Shown one piece after another: positions 34,862 through 43,862 of a stretch of DNA of 64,000 bases. Under the pieces are notes generated by a model. That model saw nothing but the letters and a program-made list of their open reading frames with translations, had not been told where the DNA came from and did not search any database. Numbering within the stretch: position 1 is the stretch's first letter; each line of letters opens with the position of its first letter. Source of the DNA: DASRDZ01 sp035652335 (GTDB taxonomy: Bacteria; Chloroflexota; Dormibacteria; Aeolococcales; Aeolococcaceae); the NCBI GenBank assembly GCA_035652335.1, contig DASRDZ010000078.1, forward strand, positions 18,068 through 82,067, read 5' to 3'. A program made the position numbers and the translations under genes.

Positions 34862-35581
34862 ATGACCGACAGCAGGACGCCTCCTCCTTCGGCGGCTGCT
34901 CCACACCCGCTGGGCCACCGGGTGACGCTGCCCGGCGGTGGCAGCGTGCGCATCCGTCCCATCACGCCGGACGACCGCACCGAGCTCGGCCTCGCCTACC
35001 AGCGGCTGTCACCGGAATCGCGGCGGCTTCGCTTCCTCAGCCCGCCGAACCACCTCACCGAGGACATGCTGCGCCGCCTCACCTGCGTCGACGGCGTGAA
35101 CCACGCGGCGCTGGTGGCGATCGCGGAGGACGAGCCGGGCCAGCCGGGCGTCGGCGTGGCGCGCTATGTGCGCCTCGGCGAGGGCAGTGACACCGCCGAG
35201 GTCGCCGTCACCGTCCTGGACGACCACGAGAACCGGGGGATCGGCACGCTGCTGCTGGAGATGCTCCTGGAGAAGGCGCTGCGCAACGGGGTGCGCCATA
35301 TCCGCGGCTACGTCGCGGCGGAGAACCGCATCCTCGATCTCGCCCGCGCCTTCGACGCCTCGATCACCCCGGATTCGCCCGGTGTGGTGCTGGTCGACGT
35401 CACGCTGCCCGGCGCGCCGCACGAGATCCGCAGTGCGGTTCGCGCGGCCGCTCTCACGCCCGGTGCCGCGGCGAGGACACCGACATCCGTTGGCGTCAGC
35501 GCCACATCCCCACGGTCCACTCGCCGACGGCGGTGCAGAACGATGCCGATGTGCAGGAGACCACCCCGCCGTTGCCGGTGA
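34862..35581 (+). CDS. GNAT-family acetyltransferase
   Basis: 239 residues from ATG 34862 with AAGGAGAG 6 nt upstream. GNAT core: VRIRPITPDDRTEL start, LSPESRRLRFLSP, and acetyl-CoA loop ENRGIGTLLLEML. This resembles the GNAT domain of bacterial protein-lysine acetyltransferases of the Pat/Rv0998 type but without the cyclic-nucleotide domain. The last about 29 residues are Arg-rich and run antisense through the end of the IPT gene (35496-35581 overlap), so that tail is probably junk in an ancestral sense or a recently extended C-terminus. Confidence 0.85.
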   Translation: MTDSRTPPPSAAAPHPLGHRVTLPGGGSVRIRPITPDDRTELGLAYQRLSPESRRLRFLSPPNHLTEDMLRRLTCVDGVNHAALVAIAEDEPGQPGVGVARYVRLGEGSDTAEVAVTVLDDHENRGIGTLLLEMLLEKALRNGVRHIRGYVAAENRILDLARAFDASITPDSPGVVLVDVTLPGAPHEIRSAVRAAALTPGAAARTPTSVGVSATSPRSTRRRRCRTMPMCRRPPRRCR

Positions 35582-37160
35582 CCGCGTCGGTCGTCGTCCA
35601 GCTCGTCCCGTCATACATCAGCGCGTTCCCGCCGAGGTCGATCACCACGCAGAACGTGGGCGACGTGCAGGACACCGTCCAGGGCATGTTGCCGGCGTCG
35701 AGGAGCGCCGGCGCCGTCCAGGCGGCACCGTTGAAGGTGAGCACGTTGCCGGCGTAGTCGACGGCGATGCAGAAGGAGGACGACGAGCAGGACACGGCGG
35801 CCAGGCCGTTGGTGCCGGGCGGGCTGTCGATGGTGAGGGGTCCGGACCAGCTGGTGCCGTTGAAGGCCAGGGCGTTGCCCGAGTTGTCGACCAGCATGCA
35901 GAACGTCGAGGACGGGCAGGACACGCTGGTCGGCCCGTTGTTGGCGTCGGGGGCACCGCCGTACGACCAGCTCGTCCCGTCCCAGACATAGACGTCGCCG
36001 ACTGCGTGGACGGCGACGCAGAAGCTCGACGACGCACACGACACCGCGATCAGCCCCATGGGGACGACCTGGACGGCCGTCCAGCCCGTGCCGTCGAACA
36101 TCTGGGCCATGCCATCCTGGCTCACCGCGACGCAGAACGTCGGAGAGACGCAGGACACGGCGTTGAGCTGGGCGTTCTCGATCCTGTCGGGCGCCGACCA
36201 GCTGGTGCCGTCCCACGTGTACGCGTCACCCGCCCGCCCCACCGCCGCGCAGAAGGACGGCGATGTGCAGGAGACGCCGGAGAGGGTGTTGCTCAGGTCG
36301 GCGGGAACCGGATTCGACCAGGTGCTGCCGTCGAAGGTGAGGGCCCAACCGCTGAAGTGGTTGGCGACGGCGCACGTCGAGGACGGCGAGCAGGACACCA
36401 TGAAGAGCGTCTCGTCGGTGATCGCCGTCGGGCCCGACCAGGTGGTGCCGTCGAAGGTGACCACGCTGCCCGAGGAGTCGCCGGCCACGCAGAACGTGGT
36501 GGATCCGCACGACACCCCGAACACGCCGCCGTTGAGATCGATGAAGGCGGTGGACCAGGTGGACCCGTCGAAGACGAGGATGTCGCCGGTGCTGACCTGG
36601 CCGGCCACGCAGAAGGTCGGCGACGCGCAGGACACCGAGGTCGGCCCGCTGGAGCCCAGGTTGGCCGGGGCGGACCAGGCGCTGCCGTCAAAGGTGCGCG
36701 CCATGCCGTCGTCCGTCACCGCGACGCAGAAGGTCGACGAGACGCAGGAGACGGACCAGACCATGGAGGTGGCGATGCTGGTCGGGCTCGACCAGCTCGT
36801 CCCGTCGAAGGTGAGCACGTTGCCGGCCTGGTCGCCGGCGACGCAGAACGCCGGCGACGCACAGGACAGCGCGTTCAGCCCTGCGGCGCTGTCGACGAGG
36901 TCCTCGGTCAGCGGTGGGGTGACGCCGGTGGGGTTGAAGCTGACCGCTCGACCGTTCTGGTCGACCAGCATGCAGAACGTCGATGAGGTGCACGACACGG
37001 TGGCCTGGCCCGGACCGACGATCTGGACCGGGGCCGACCAGGTGCTGCCGTTGAGGATCAGCATGTTGCCGCTGTCGTCGACCATGACGCAGAACCCGCT
37101 GCTCGGGCAGGAGACCCCGGTCGGTCCTCCCTGGTGGTGGGAGACCATGTTGGTCGGGAC
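35496..37160 (-). repeat. Fourteen Cys-paired short repeats (SC-x8-FC)
   Basis: Repeats of about 37-43 codons with consensus VSC(x)SPTFCVAVD, then GNxLTFDGTSWSxP. The last copy is cut short at the protein end. One copy has TCAV in place of FCVA, keeping the Cys. Confidence 0.8.
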
Positions 37161-38810
37161 GTTCCATGACGGCGGCAGGTAGGTGAAGGCGTCGGCGGCC
37201 ACGACGGGGCTGGTGCCGTACTGGGTGTTCACCAATACGTCGACGGAACCGACGGCGTGCGCCGGGGAGGTCACCGACAGCGATGTCGGCGACGTCACGG
37301 TGAGAGCCGTCCCGGCCACCCCGCCGAAGGTGACCGAGGTGACGTTGGCGAAGCTCCGGCCGGTCACGGTGACGACCGTGCCGCCGTTGAGCGAGCCGCT
37401 CGTCGGGCTGATCGACAGGACGGTCGGCGGCGCGACGTAGGTGAACACGTCGGCGGCGACCGGCGGGCTGGTGCCGTGGGTGGTGGCCACCTGCACATCG
37501 GCTGGCCCGGCGCTGTGCGACGGTGACATCACCGACAGCGAGACGGGGGTGACCGACACGATTCCGGCCGCCCTGCCGCCGAAGGTCACGCCGGTGACGT
37601 CGACGAAGTTGCCGCCGCTGATGGTGACCGTCGTGCCGCCACGCGTCGACCCGCTGGCCGGCGCGATCGCGGTGACCGCGGGCGGGGCGGGGACCACGTA
37701 CGTGAAGAGATCACCAGGCCCGGTCGAGCTGGTGCCGAACTGGCTGACCACCCGCACGTCGACGGTGCCCGCGCCCTGCGCCGGCGACATGACGGTGATC
37801 GAGGTGGGGGAGACGGACTGGATGCCGCCCGGAACGGCACCGAAGAGGACCTGCGTGACCGCCGTGAAGGAGGTGCCCGTCACCGTCACGCGCGTGCCGC
37901 CGCCGGTGCCGCCGGCGCTGGGCGCGACGCCCGTCACTCCCGGTGGCGCGACGTACGTGTAGAGATCGGCGGAAACGAGCGCACTGGGCCCGTAGGCGCC
38001 GATCACCTGCACGTTGAAGGTGCCGCCGGTGGACGGAGGCGAGGTCACCGCCAGCGACGTCGGGGAGCTGACCGTGAGGCTGCTCCCGGACACACCCCCG
38101 AAGACCACCATGGTGACGCCCGTGAAGCCGCTGCCCGTCACCGTCACCCGCGTGCCTCCCGCCGTCGGCCCGATGTTGGGCGACACCGAGGTCACCGCCG
38201 GCGGGCTGACGTAGGTGAAGACGTCGGCCGGAACGGCGGCGCTGGTGTAGTACACCGTGCCCACCTGCACGTCGACCGGCCCCGCCTTGTGCGCCGGTGC
38301 GACGGCCGTCAGCGACGTCGGCGAGACCGACACCAGGCTGCCGGCGTGCCCACCGAAGGTGACCGCAGTCACGCCGATGAAGTTCGACCCGTAGACGGAG
38401 ACGGCGGTGCCGCCGTTGCTCGAGCCTGACATCGGGCTGATCGCGCTCACCGCCGGCGCAGCGACGTAGGTGTACTGGTCGCCCGGCAGGAACCCCGAGG
38501 TGCCCCCCGGTGTGGTCACCTTCACATCGACCACGCCCGCCGCATGGGCAGGCGCGCTGACCCAGAACTGCACCGGCGACACCATGTGGACCTGCTTGAC
38601 CTGCGTGGTCCCGAAGAGCACCGCGCTGACGTTGACGAACTGGAAGCCCGACACGGTCACCCGGTTGCCGCCTGCGGTCGGACCGAACGTCGGCGACAGT
38701 GCCGTGACCCCTGGGGGCGCCTGCGCCGACACCGGGACGATGGTCGCGTACGACCATGCCAGCAGCGCGGCGGTCCCGATTGCCAGGAAACGAACCGAGC
38801 GCAACCTCAT
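35496..38810 (-). CDS. Secreted IPT/TIG protein with SC...FC repeats
   Basis: 1104 residues from ATG 38810; GGGGGAA about 10 nt upstream, and a signal peptide (MRLRSVRFLAIGTAALLAWSY ... VSAQA) follows. Residues about 35-550: six IPT/TIG Ig-like domains (VTxxSPxxGPTxGGTxVTVTGxxF pattern, each ending DxFTYV). Residues about 555-1104: thirteen and a partial fourteenth short repeat of about 40 residues, xVSCxSxxFCVAVDxxGNxLTFDGTxWSxP, each with two Cys about 8 apart. Such repeats could form a disulphide-pinned beta-propeller. No anchor seen. Convergent with the GNAT gene, overlapping 86 nt. Downstream of an ABC permease gene by 197 nt. Function unknown, likely adhesive. Confidence 0.88.
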   Translation of the reverse strand: MRLRSVRFLAIGTAALLAWSYATIVPVSAQAPPGVTALSPTFGPTAGGNRVTVSGFQFVNVSAVLFGTTQVKQVHMVSPVQFWVSAPAHAAGVVDVKVTTPGGTSGFLPGDQYTYVAAPAVSAISPMSGSSNGGTAVSVYGSNFIGVTAVTFGGHAGSLVSVSPTSLTAVAPAHKAGPVDVQVGTVYYTSAAVPADVFTYVSPPAVTSVSPNIGPTAGGTRVTVTGSGFTGVTMVVFGGVSGSSLTVSSPTSLAVTSPPSTGGTFNVQVIGAYGPSALVSADLYTYVAPPGVTGVAPSAGGTGGGTRVTVTGTSFTAVTQVLFGAVPGGIQSVSPTSITVMSPAQGAGTVDVRVVSQFGTSSTGPGDLFTYVVPAPPAVTAIAPASGSTRGGTTVTISGGNFVDVTGVTFGGRAAGIVSVTPVSLSVMSPSHSAGPADVQVATTHGTSPPVAADVFTYVAPPTVLSISPTSGSLNGGTVVTVTGRSFANVTSVTFGGVAGTALTVTSPTSLSVTSPAHAVGSVDVLVNTQYGTSPVVAADAFTYLPPSWNVPTNMVSHHQGGPTGVSCPSSGFCVMVDDSGNMLILNGSTWSAPVQIVGPGQATVSCTSSTFCMLVDQNGRAVSFNPTGVTPPLTEDLVDSAAGLNALSCASPAFCVAGDQAGNVLTFDGTSWSSPTSIATSMVWSVSCVSSTFCVAVTDDGMARTFDGSAWSAPANLGSSGPTSVSCASPTFCVAGQVSTGDILVFDGSTWSTAFIDLNGGVFGVSCGSTTFCVAGDSSGSVVTFDGTTWSGPTAITDETLFMVSCSPSSTCAVANHFSGWALTFDGSTWSNPVPADLSNTLSGVSCTSPSFCAAVGRAGDAYTWDGTSWSAPDRIENAQLNAVSCVSPTFCVAVSQDGMAQMFDGTGWTAVQVVPMGLIAVSCASSSFCVAVHAVGDVYVWDGTSWSYGGAPDANNGPTSVSCPSSTFCMLVDNSGNALAFNGTSWSGPLTIDSPPGTNGLAAVSCSSSSFCIAVDYAGNVLTFNGAAWTAPALLDAGNMPWTVSCTSPTFCVVIDLGGNALMYDGTSWTTTDAVTGNGGVVSCTSASFCTAVGEWTVGMWR

Positions 38811-38959
38811 CTCAGGTTCCCCCAATGTCGCAGTGCCGCGGGGCGCCCCGAGACGGATTGGGCGGCCGCACCGATGCAATCGTCTGACCTCCAGTGAAGG
38901 TCGACGCCGCGGCACCGGCCAGAGGCGAAAGTCATGTCTGGGACAGGCGGCTTCCCCGG

Positions 38960-38981
38960 TGGTCACATCGTCAGGTGACCA
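38960..38981. promoter_or_regulatory. TGGTCAC-N8-GTGACCA inverted repeat
   Basis: Seven-base arms (38960-38966 and 38975-38981) around ATCGTCAG, 150 nt before the IPT gene start and 35 nt after the ABC permease stop. Its core arms match the element at 27182-27202. Confidence 0.4.
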
Positions 38982-39015
38982 ATGGCATGGCCGGATGACG
39001 CTCTGATTTGGCGGG

Positions 39016-40125
39016 TCAGGCGATCCGCCGGCGCAGGGTCGCGGCGGCGGCGGCGACCAGCGCCGCGGCGAAGGCCAGCACCACCCCGGCGTCGAGCCGC
39101 ACCGACGACCAGGTCAGGTCGGCGCCCTTGATCATCACGTCGCGCAGCGCGTCGACGGCGTAGGTGAGTGGCAGCGCGTGGGAGAGGCCCTGCATCCAGT
39201 GCGGCTCGCTGGACACAGGGACCACCACGCCGCTGAGCAGCACCTGCGGGGTGATCACCAGCGGGATGAACTGCACCGCCTGGAACTCGGTGCGGGCGAA
39301 GCTGCTGAGGAAGATCCCCAGGTTCACCGCGGTGAGCACCATCAGCAGCTCGATGGCGAAGATCAGCAGCACGCTGCCCGAGTTGTGGATGCGCAGCGCA
39401 TAGAGCGCGAAGCAGAGCACCACCGCCGCCTGCACCAGCGCCACCAGGCTGAAGCCGAGCATGTAGCCGACCACGATCTCCCCGCGCCGCAGCGGGCTGG
39501 CGAAGAGTCGCTCCAGCGTGCCCTGCGAGCGCTCGCGCAGGAAGGACACCGAGGTGATCACGTAGACGAGGAAGAACACCACCAGGCCGATGAACGCCGC
39601 GCCGAAGTAGTCGAGGGTGTCGAGGTCCGCGCCGCCGTACTGGTAGACGACCGAGGGCGTGATGCGCGGCACCGAGCCCGCGGGGGCGGCGCTCGACACC
39701 GCGTCGGCGGTGGCACGCGCCACCGCGGTGAGCACCGTCGCCGACGGTCCCGGCTGGCTGCCCTCCAGGTGCACCTGCGGCGCGACCACGTGCGTGCGCA
39801 GCGCGTCGGCGCTGAAGCCGGCGGGCAGCACCACGTAGCCGGCCAGCTGCGAGTCGCGCAGCTTCGACGCCGCCGTGCTCGCGTCGAGTGGGCTCGCCCG
39901 CACCAGCGTCGAAGCCTCGAGCTGCCGTGCCACCGAGGCGCCCAGCGCGCCGCCGTCCTGCAGCACCACGCCGACCTGGGGGTTCTCGCCGCCGCCGCGG
40001 AGCAGGTAGTAGAAGGACCCCAGGATGACGATGGGCACCACGAACAGCAGCGCCAGCGTCCTGCGGTCGCGCCGGAACTGCTGCAGGATGCGGCGCACCA
40101 CCGCGCCGATCCGGTGGGCCGACAT
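39016..40125 (-). CDS. ABC-2 type permease (drug/lipid exporter)
   Basis: 369 residues from ATG 40125, sharing ATGA with the ATPase gene. Topology of the YhgE/ABC-2 class: one N-terminal helix (LALLFVVPIVILGSFYYLL), an extracellular segment about 45-175, then five helices. Conserved ABC-2 stretch: FLRERSQGTLERLFASPLRRGEIVVGYMLG, the cytoplasmic helix that contacts the ATPase. Typically exports drugs, antibiotics or lipids. Works with the preceding ATPase. Confidence 0.9.
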   Translation of the reverse strand: MSAHRIGAVVRRILQQFRRDRRTLALLFVVPIVILGSFYYLLRGGGENPQVGVVLQDGGALGASVARQLEASTLVRASPLDASTAASKLRDSQLAGYVVLPAGFSADALRTHVVAPQVHLEGSQPGPSATVLTAVARATADAVSSAAPAGSVPRITPSVVYQYGGADLDTLDYFGAAFIGLVVFFLVYVITSVSFLRERSQGTLERLFASPLRRGEIVVGYMLGFSLVALVQAAVVLCFALYALRIHNSGSVLLIFAIELLMVLTAVNLGIFLSSFARTEFQAVQFIPLVITPQVLLSGVVVPVSSEPHWMQGLSHALPLTYAVDALRDVMIKGADLTWSSVRLDAGVVLAFAAALVAAAAATLRRRIA

Positions 40126-40835
40126 CAGGCGCGTCCGGCGGCGAGGCGCAGGAAGGCGTCCTCGAGCCGGTCCGATCCCGCCCGCGCCTTCAGCTCGGCG
40201 GCCGTTCCCTCGGCGAGCATGCGCCCGAAGCGCAGCAGGCCCAGCCGGTCGCACCGCTCCGCCTCGTCCATCACATGGCTCGACACCAGGATCGACGTGC
40301 CTCGCGACGCCATCCGGTGGAAGCTGTCCCAGAGCTGCGCACGGAGCTGCGGGTCGATGCCCACCGTCGGCTCGTCGAGGAGCAGCAGGTCGGGACGGTG
40401 GACGACCGCGCAGGCCAGGGATGCGCGCGTCTGCATCCCACCGCTCAGCGTCGACACCACCGACCGTCGCCGGTCCTGCAGCGCCACCAGCTCCAGGGCG
40501 TCGTCCACCCCGCCGGTGGCACCGTGCAGCGAGGCGAAGAAGCGCAGGTTCTCCTCCACGGACAGGTCGGGGTAGAGGGCCAGCGCCTGGGTCATGTAGC
40601 CGACCCGGCTGAGCACGCCGAGGTCGGGCATCGGCTGCCCGAGGATCGACACCCGGCCACCGTCGAGACGGACCATGCCGAGCAGCGAGCGGATCAGCGT
40701 CGTCTTCCCCGACCCGTTCGGACCGAGCAGTCCATAGATCTCGCCGCGCCGGGTGCGCAGGCTGACGCCGTCGAGGACGCGCAGGGCGCCGAAGCTCTTG
40801 ACGGCCGCCTCGACCTCGACGGCGTGGTCGCTCAC
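40125..40835 (-). CDS. ABC exporter ATPase
   Basis: 236 residues from GTG 40835 (MSDHAVEVEAAVKSFG by position). Walker A GPNGSGKTT, Q-loop YMTQALALYPDLSVEENL, signature LSGGMQTR, Walker B LLLLDEPTVGIDP, switch His in ILVSSHVMDEAE. Matches the CcmA/DrrA-like ATPases of ABC-2 exporters. Pairs with the permease at 39016-40125. No strong ribosome site, so the start is moderately certain. Confidence 0.9.
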   Translation of the reverse strand: MSDHAVEVEAAVKSFGALRVLDGVSLRTRRGEIYGLLGPNGSGKTTLIRSLLGMVRLDGGRVSILGQPMPDLGVLSRVGYMTQALALYPDLSVEENLRFFASLHGATGGVDDALELVALQDRRRSVVSTLSGGMQTRASLACAVVHRPDLLLLDEPTVGIDPQLRAQLWDSFHRMASRGTSILVSSHVMDEAERCDRLGLLRFGRMLAEGTAAELKARAGSDRLEDAFLRLAAGRA

Positions 40836-41020
40836 GGGGCTGTGCGGACCGGGCGGCTCATCGAGGTCCAGCCTGTCACGTGGCGCGGGAGACCGGCAGG
40901 GCCGATGGTCCCGAGGCGGCGCGGACGGGACCTGCGCCGTCGAGCGATGATTCGGCCGCCGTCCGCGCGTCCTCACTGGCGCAGGACCGCACCGGTCACA
41001 ACCGCCAGGAGGCATGCGCG

Positions 41021-41611
41021 ATGGGCAAGGTGACAGCCGGGTTCTCGATGTCGGTCGACGGGTTCGTCGCCGACGCCCACGACGGCGTGGACGAGGTCTT
41101 CAAGTGGTACTTCACCGGCACCACGGACCGCGAGGTGAGCACCGGGGACACCACCTTCACCATGACCGCGGAGGGCGCCGACCTCATCGAGGAGGGGGGC
41201 AGGGGCGCCGGCGTCCTGGTCACCGCGCGCCGCACCTTCGACCTCGCCAAGGCCTGGGGCGGCAAGCACCCGATGGACGTGCCCATCGTGGTGGTGACCC
41301 ACTCGGTCCCCGAGGAATGGGCGTCGCGCGACGGCTCACCCTTCACCTTCGTCACCGGCGGCGTGCCCGACGCCATCGCGACCGCGCGCCAGATCGCGGG
41401 CGACAGGGACGTCGTCGTCGGTGCGCCCAGCGTCACCAAGCAGTGCCTGCAGCTCGGCCTCCTCGACGAGATCCACATCGACCTGACGCCCGTCCTGCTC
41501 GGCGGCGGCATCCGTCTCTTCGACCTGCTTCCCGCGCCGATCCCGATGGAGGTCGTCGAGGCATCCGGCAACCGGCACGTGACCCACATCACCTATCGCC
41601 TGGTCAGGTGA
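41021..41611 (+). CDS. Dihydrofolate reductase-like / RibD C-terminal domain protein
   Basis: 196 residues from ATG 41021 with AGGAGG 8 nt upstream. RibD_C fold: FSMSVDGFVADAHDG start, GVLVTARRTFD, VVVGAPSVTKQCLQLGLLDEIHIDLTPVLLGGG (NADPH-binding region). Family members include reductases of flavin and pterin-like substrates; actual substrate unknown. Ends in an 8-nt overlap with the convergent methyltransferase. Confidence 0.85.
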   Translation: MGKVTAGFSMSVDGFVADAHDGVDEVFKWYFTGTTDREVSTGDTTFTMTAEGADLIEEGGRGAGVLVTARRTFDLAKAWGGKHPMDVPIVVVTHSVPEEWASRDGSPFTFVTGGVPDAIATARQIAGDRDVVVGAPSVTKQCLQLGLLDEIHIDLTPVLLGGGIRLFDLLPAPIPMEVVEASGNRHVTHITYRLVR

Positions 41612-42245
41612 CGGCGATCGCGGCGGGCTGGGCGACGGCGCTGCCGGTGATCATCGGCCGGACGAACGACGGCGCCTTGGGGATCTCTCCGTGCTCGACG
41701 CGGGCGACGGTGAAGCCCGCCTGCTCGATGCTGGCGAGGGTCGAGCGGTTGCACGCGCAGCCGGCCATCAGCCGGTTGAGCCAGTTCATGCGGTCCTGGT
41801 GGCGCGCCAGCCGCGGGTCGTCGCTGCGGACGTGCTCCATGAACAGCAGCCGTCCGCCGGGTCGCAGCACGCGGCGGAGCTGGCGCAGCGCGCGCACCTG
41901 GTCGCCGACGCCGCAGAGCACGAGCGTCGACACCGCCACGTCGAAGCTGCCGTCCTCGAACGGCAGATCCTCGGCAGGTGCGCGCACCACCGTGGCGTGC
42001 GGCGCCTGGTCCCGGGCGCGCCGCTCCAGCCGGCGCATCATCGGCAGCTCCGGCTCGGTGACGGTCAGCGACTCCACGCCGGGACCGTAGAAGGCCAGGT
42101 TGGCGCCCGTGCCACCGCCGATCTCGAGCACGCGGCCGCTCACGCCGGCGAGGAGATCCCGGCGGCACGCCCGCAGCCCGGCCCTCTCGGTGCCGGCCAT
42201 GAAGCGGTCGTAGCCCAGGGCGAACAACCTGCCACGGATGCTCAC
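41604..42245 (-). CDS. SAM-dependent methyltransferase (class I, UbiE/PmtA-like)
   Basis: 213 residues from GTG 42245; AAGGA 8 nt upstream. SAM site VLEIGGGTGANLAFY, acidic TVTEPELPMM, LPFEDGSFDVAVSTLVLCGV (motif II) and LRPGGRLLFMEHVR. The last resembles the methyltransferase type 11 group acting on lipids or quinones. A CACNR segment (GCACNRSTL) mid-protein is typical of METTL7-like relatives. Substrate unknown. Divergent from the PPOX gene. Confidence 0.85.
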   Translation of the reverse strand: MSIRGRLFALGYDRFMAGTERAGLRACRRDLLAGVSGRVLEIGGGTGANLAFYGPGVESLTVTEPELPMMRRLERRARDQAPHATVVRAPAEDLPFEDGSFDVAVSTLVLCGVGDQVRALRQLRRVLRPGGRLLFMEHVRSDDPRLARHQDRMNWLNRLMAGCACNRSTLASIEQAGFTVARVEHGEIPKAPSFVRPMITGSAVAQPAAIAVT

Positions 42246-42409
42246 TGCACGTCCTTCGACATCTCGTCCTGCACGGTGTGAGGCGCACGGTACGCCGGCG
42301 GGCAGCCGCCATGCCCCGCCCTCAGCCGCCGCCTCTCCCCCGGCACAATGGGCACGGCGACTCGGGAAGCGCCATCGCCTCCAGGCGACCAACCCGGTGG
42401 AGGAACGCC

Positions 42410-42826
42410 GTGACAGACCCGCGTTCGAGGCTGCAGGACATCCCGCGCGACGAGGCCCTGCGGCTGCTCCAGCACGGCGCGTATGTCGGGCGTGTCGGCT
42501 TCGTCCAGGACGGCAGGCCGCGCATCGTCCCGGTGAACTACCTGGCGGCGACGCCCGACGAGATCGTCTTCTGCTCGGCGGAGGGAGGCAAGCTGGCCAC
42601 CCTGGCCGCGGGCGCACCGGTGGTCTTCGAGATCGACGAGCAGCGGCCGCTGTACCACGCCGGCTGGAGCGTCGTCGTCGAGGGCACCGCGGAGGAGATC
42701 ACCGACGCGGCCGAGCTGGAGCGCCTCCGCCGCGGCCCGCTCCGCTCCTGGGCGGCTCCCGGCAGCGGGCGCTGGATCCGCATCCGCGTCGCGGAGGTCA
42801 GCGGGCGCCGCATCCCGGAGGGCTGA
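42410..42826 (+). CDS. Pyridoxamine 5'-phosphate oxidase-like flavoprotein
   Basis: 138 residues from GTG 42410; GGTGGAGGA just upstream. Split-barrel FMN/F420-binding fold: HGAYVGRVGFVQDGRPRIVPVNYLA, EIVFCSAEGGKLA, VVFEIDE...GWSVVVEGTA. In high-GC Gram-positives such proteins often act on stress, heme or F420-dependent reactions. Role unassigned. Confidence 0.85.
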   Translation: MTDPRSRLQDIPRDEALRLLQHGAYVGRVGFVQDGRPRIVPVNYLAATPDEIVFCSAEGGKLATLAAGAPVVFEIDEQRPLYHAGWSVVVEGTAEEITDAAELERLRRGPLRSWAAPGSGRWIRIRVAEVSGRRIPEG

Positions 42827-42976
42827 GCCGGCACGCGTCGGGTGGACGGAGGGCGGGCCCGAGGGCCCCGGGCGGCCGCCGTTGGTCCCACCGGGCGGGG
42901 GCCGGAGCGCCCTGGTGCCGCGCCGTGGACGTTCGGATACTGGGGTCATAGGGCCGTGGGCCCCGAGGTCACCACG

Positions 42977-43852
42977 ATGGCCACCCTCCGACCGTCCCGC
43001 GTCGCGCTGGCGACGCTCAGCCTGGGCGCGCTGCTGAGCGCCTGCGGGGGGAGCGGCGGACCGGCCGGCCCGTCCACCCCGACGCCGGCACCGACCGCGA
43101 CGCCGGCACCGACGGAGCAGCCCACGGCGACGCCGACCCCGCAGGCGACGCCGACGCCGACCGAGATCCTGCCCACACCGGCACCAACTCCGGTCGCCAC
43201 GACCACCACCTCGGTGTACTTCCTGCGCGACGGCAGGGTGATGCCGGTGCACCGGATCGTCAGCCCGGCCTCGCCCGCCTGGGACTCGCTCGTCGCGCTG
43301 CTCGCCGGCCCCACCTCCGCCGAGGCGCAGCAGGGGTTCACCAGCGCAGTGGCGACCGCGCAGCGGGTGCTCTCGGTGAGCATCGCCAACGGCGTCGCCA
43401 CCGTCGACTTCGCGGCGCGCGCGCCCACCGGCGCCGGGCTCGCCGAGGTCGTGTACACGCTGACCCAGTTCCGCACCGTGCAGTCGGTCGCCGTGCGCGT
43501 CGACGGCGCGCCGCTCGCCGCAGGACTGACCCGCGGCGGAGAGGAGCAGTGGACGCCGGCCATCTTCGTCGAGGCGCCCGTGGTGGGGCAGTCGGCGGGC
43601 AGCCCGCTGCGCGTCTGGGGCACGGCCAACACCTTCGAGGCCGCGTTCCGCATCCGCCTGACCACCTCCTCGGGTGTGCAGCTCTTCGACTACCCGGTGC
43701 AGGCCACGTCGGGCACGGGGACCCGCGGCACGTTCGACGTGACCGTGCGTTTCACCGTCAGCGGCGCGGCGACGCTGCAGCTCTACGAGGTCTCGATGAA
43801 GGACGGCTCGCACGTCAACGTCGTGACCATCCCGCTCACCCTCCAGCCATAG
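42977..43852 (+). CDS. GerMN/Gmad2-domain lipoprotein
   Basis: 291 residues from ATG 42977 (an in-frame GTG at 42956 is an alternative). Lipoprotein signal: ATLSLGALLSACGG. A long Pro/Thr-rich linker (about 30-75) leads to a GerMN domain (VYFLRDGRVMPVHR ... SIANGVATVDFAA ... LTQFRTVQSVAVRVDG) and a C-terminal Gmad2 Ig-like domain (SPLRVWGTANTFEAAFRIRL ... GTFDVTVRF). These domains occur in spore-germination proteins but also widely in non-sporulating actinobacteria. Probably a cell-envelope protein. Immediately upstream of the Lon-like protease (10-nt gap). Confidence 0.85.
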   Translation: MATLRPSRVALATLSLGALLSACGGSGGPAGPSTPTPAPTATPAPTEQPTATPTPQATPTPTEILPTPAPTPVATTTTSVYFLRDGRVMPVHRIVSPASPAWDSLVALLAGPTSAEAQQGFTSAVATAQRVLSVSIANGVATVDFAARAPTGAGLAEVVYTLTQFRTVQSVAVRVDGAPLAAGLTRGGEEQWTPAIFVEAPVVGQSAGSPLRVWGTANTFEAAFRIRLTTSSGVQLFDYPVQATSGTGTRGTFDVTVRFTVSGAATLQLYEVSMKDGSHVNVVTIPLTLQP

Positions 43853-43862
43853 GACGAATCGA

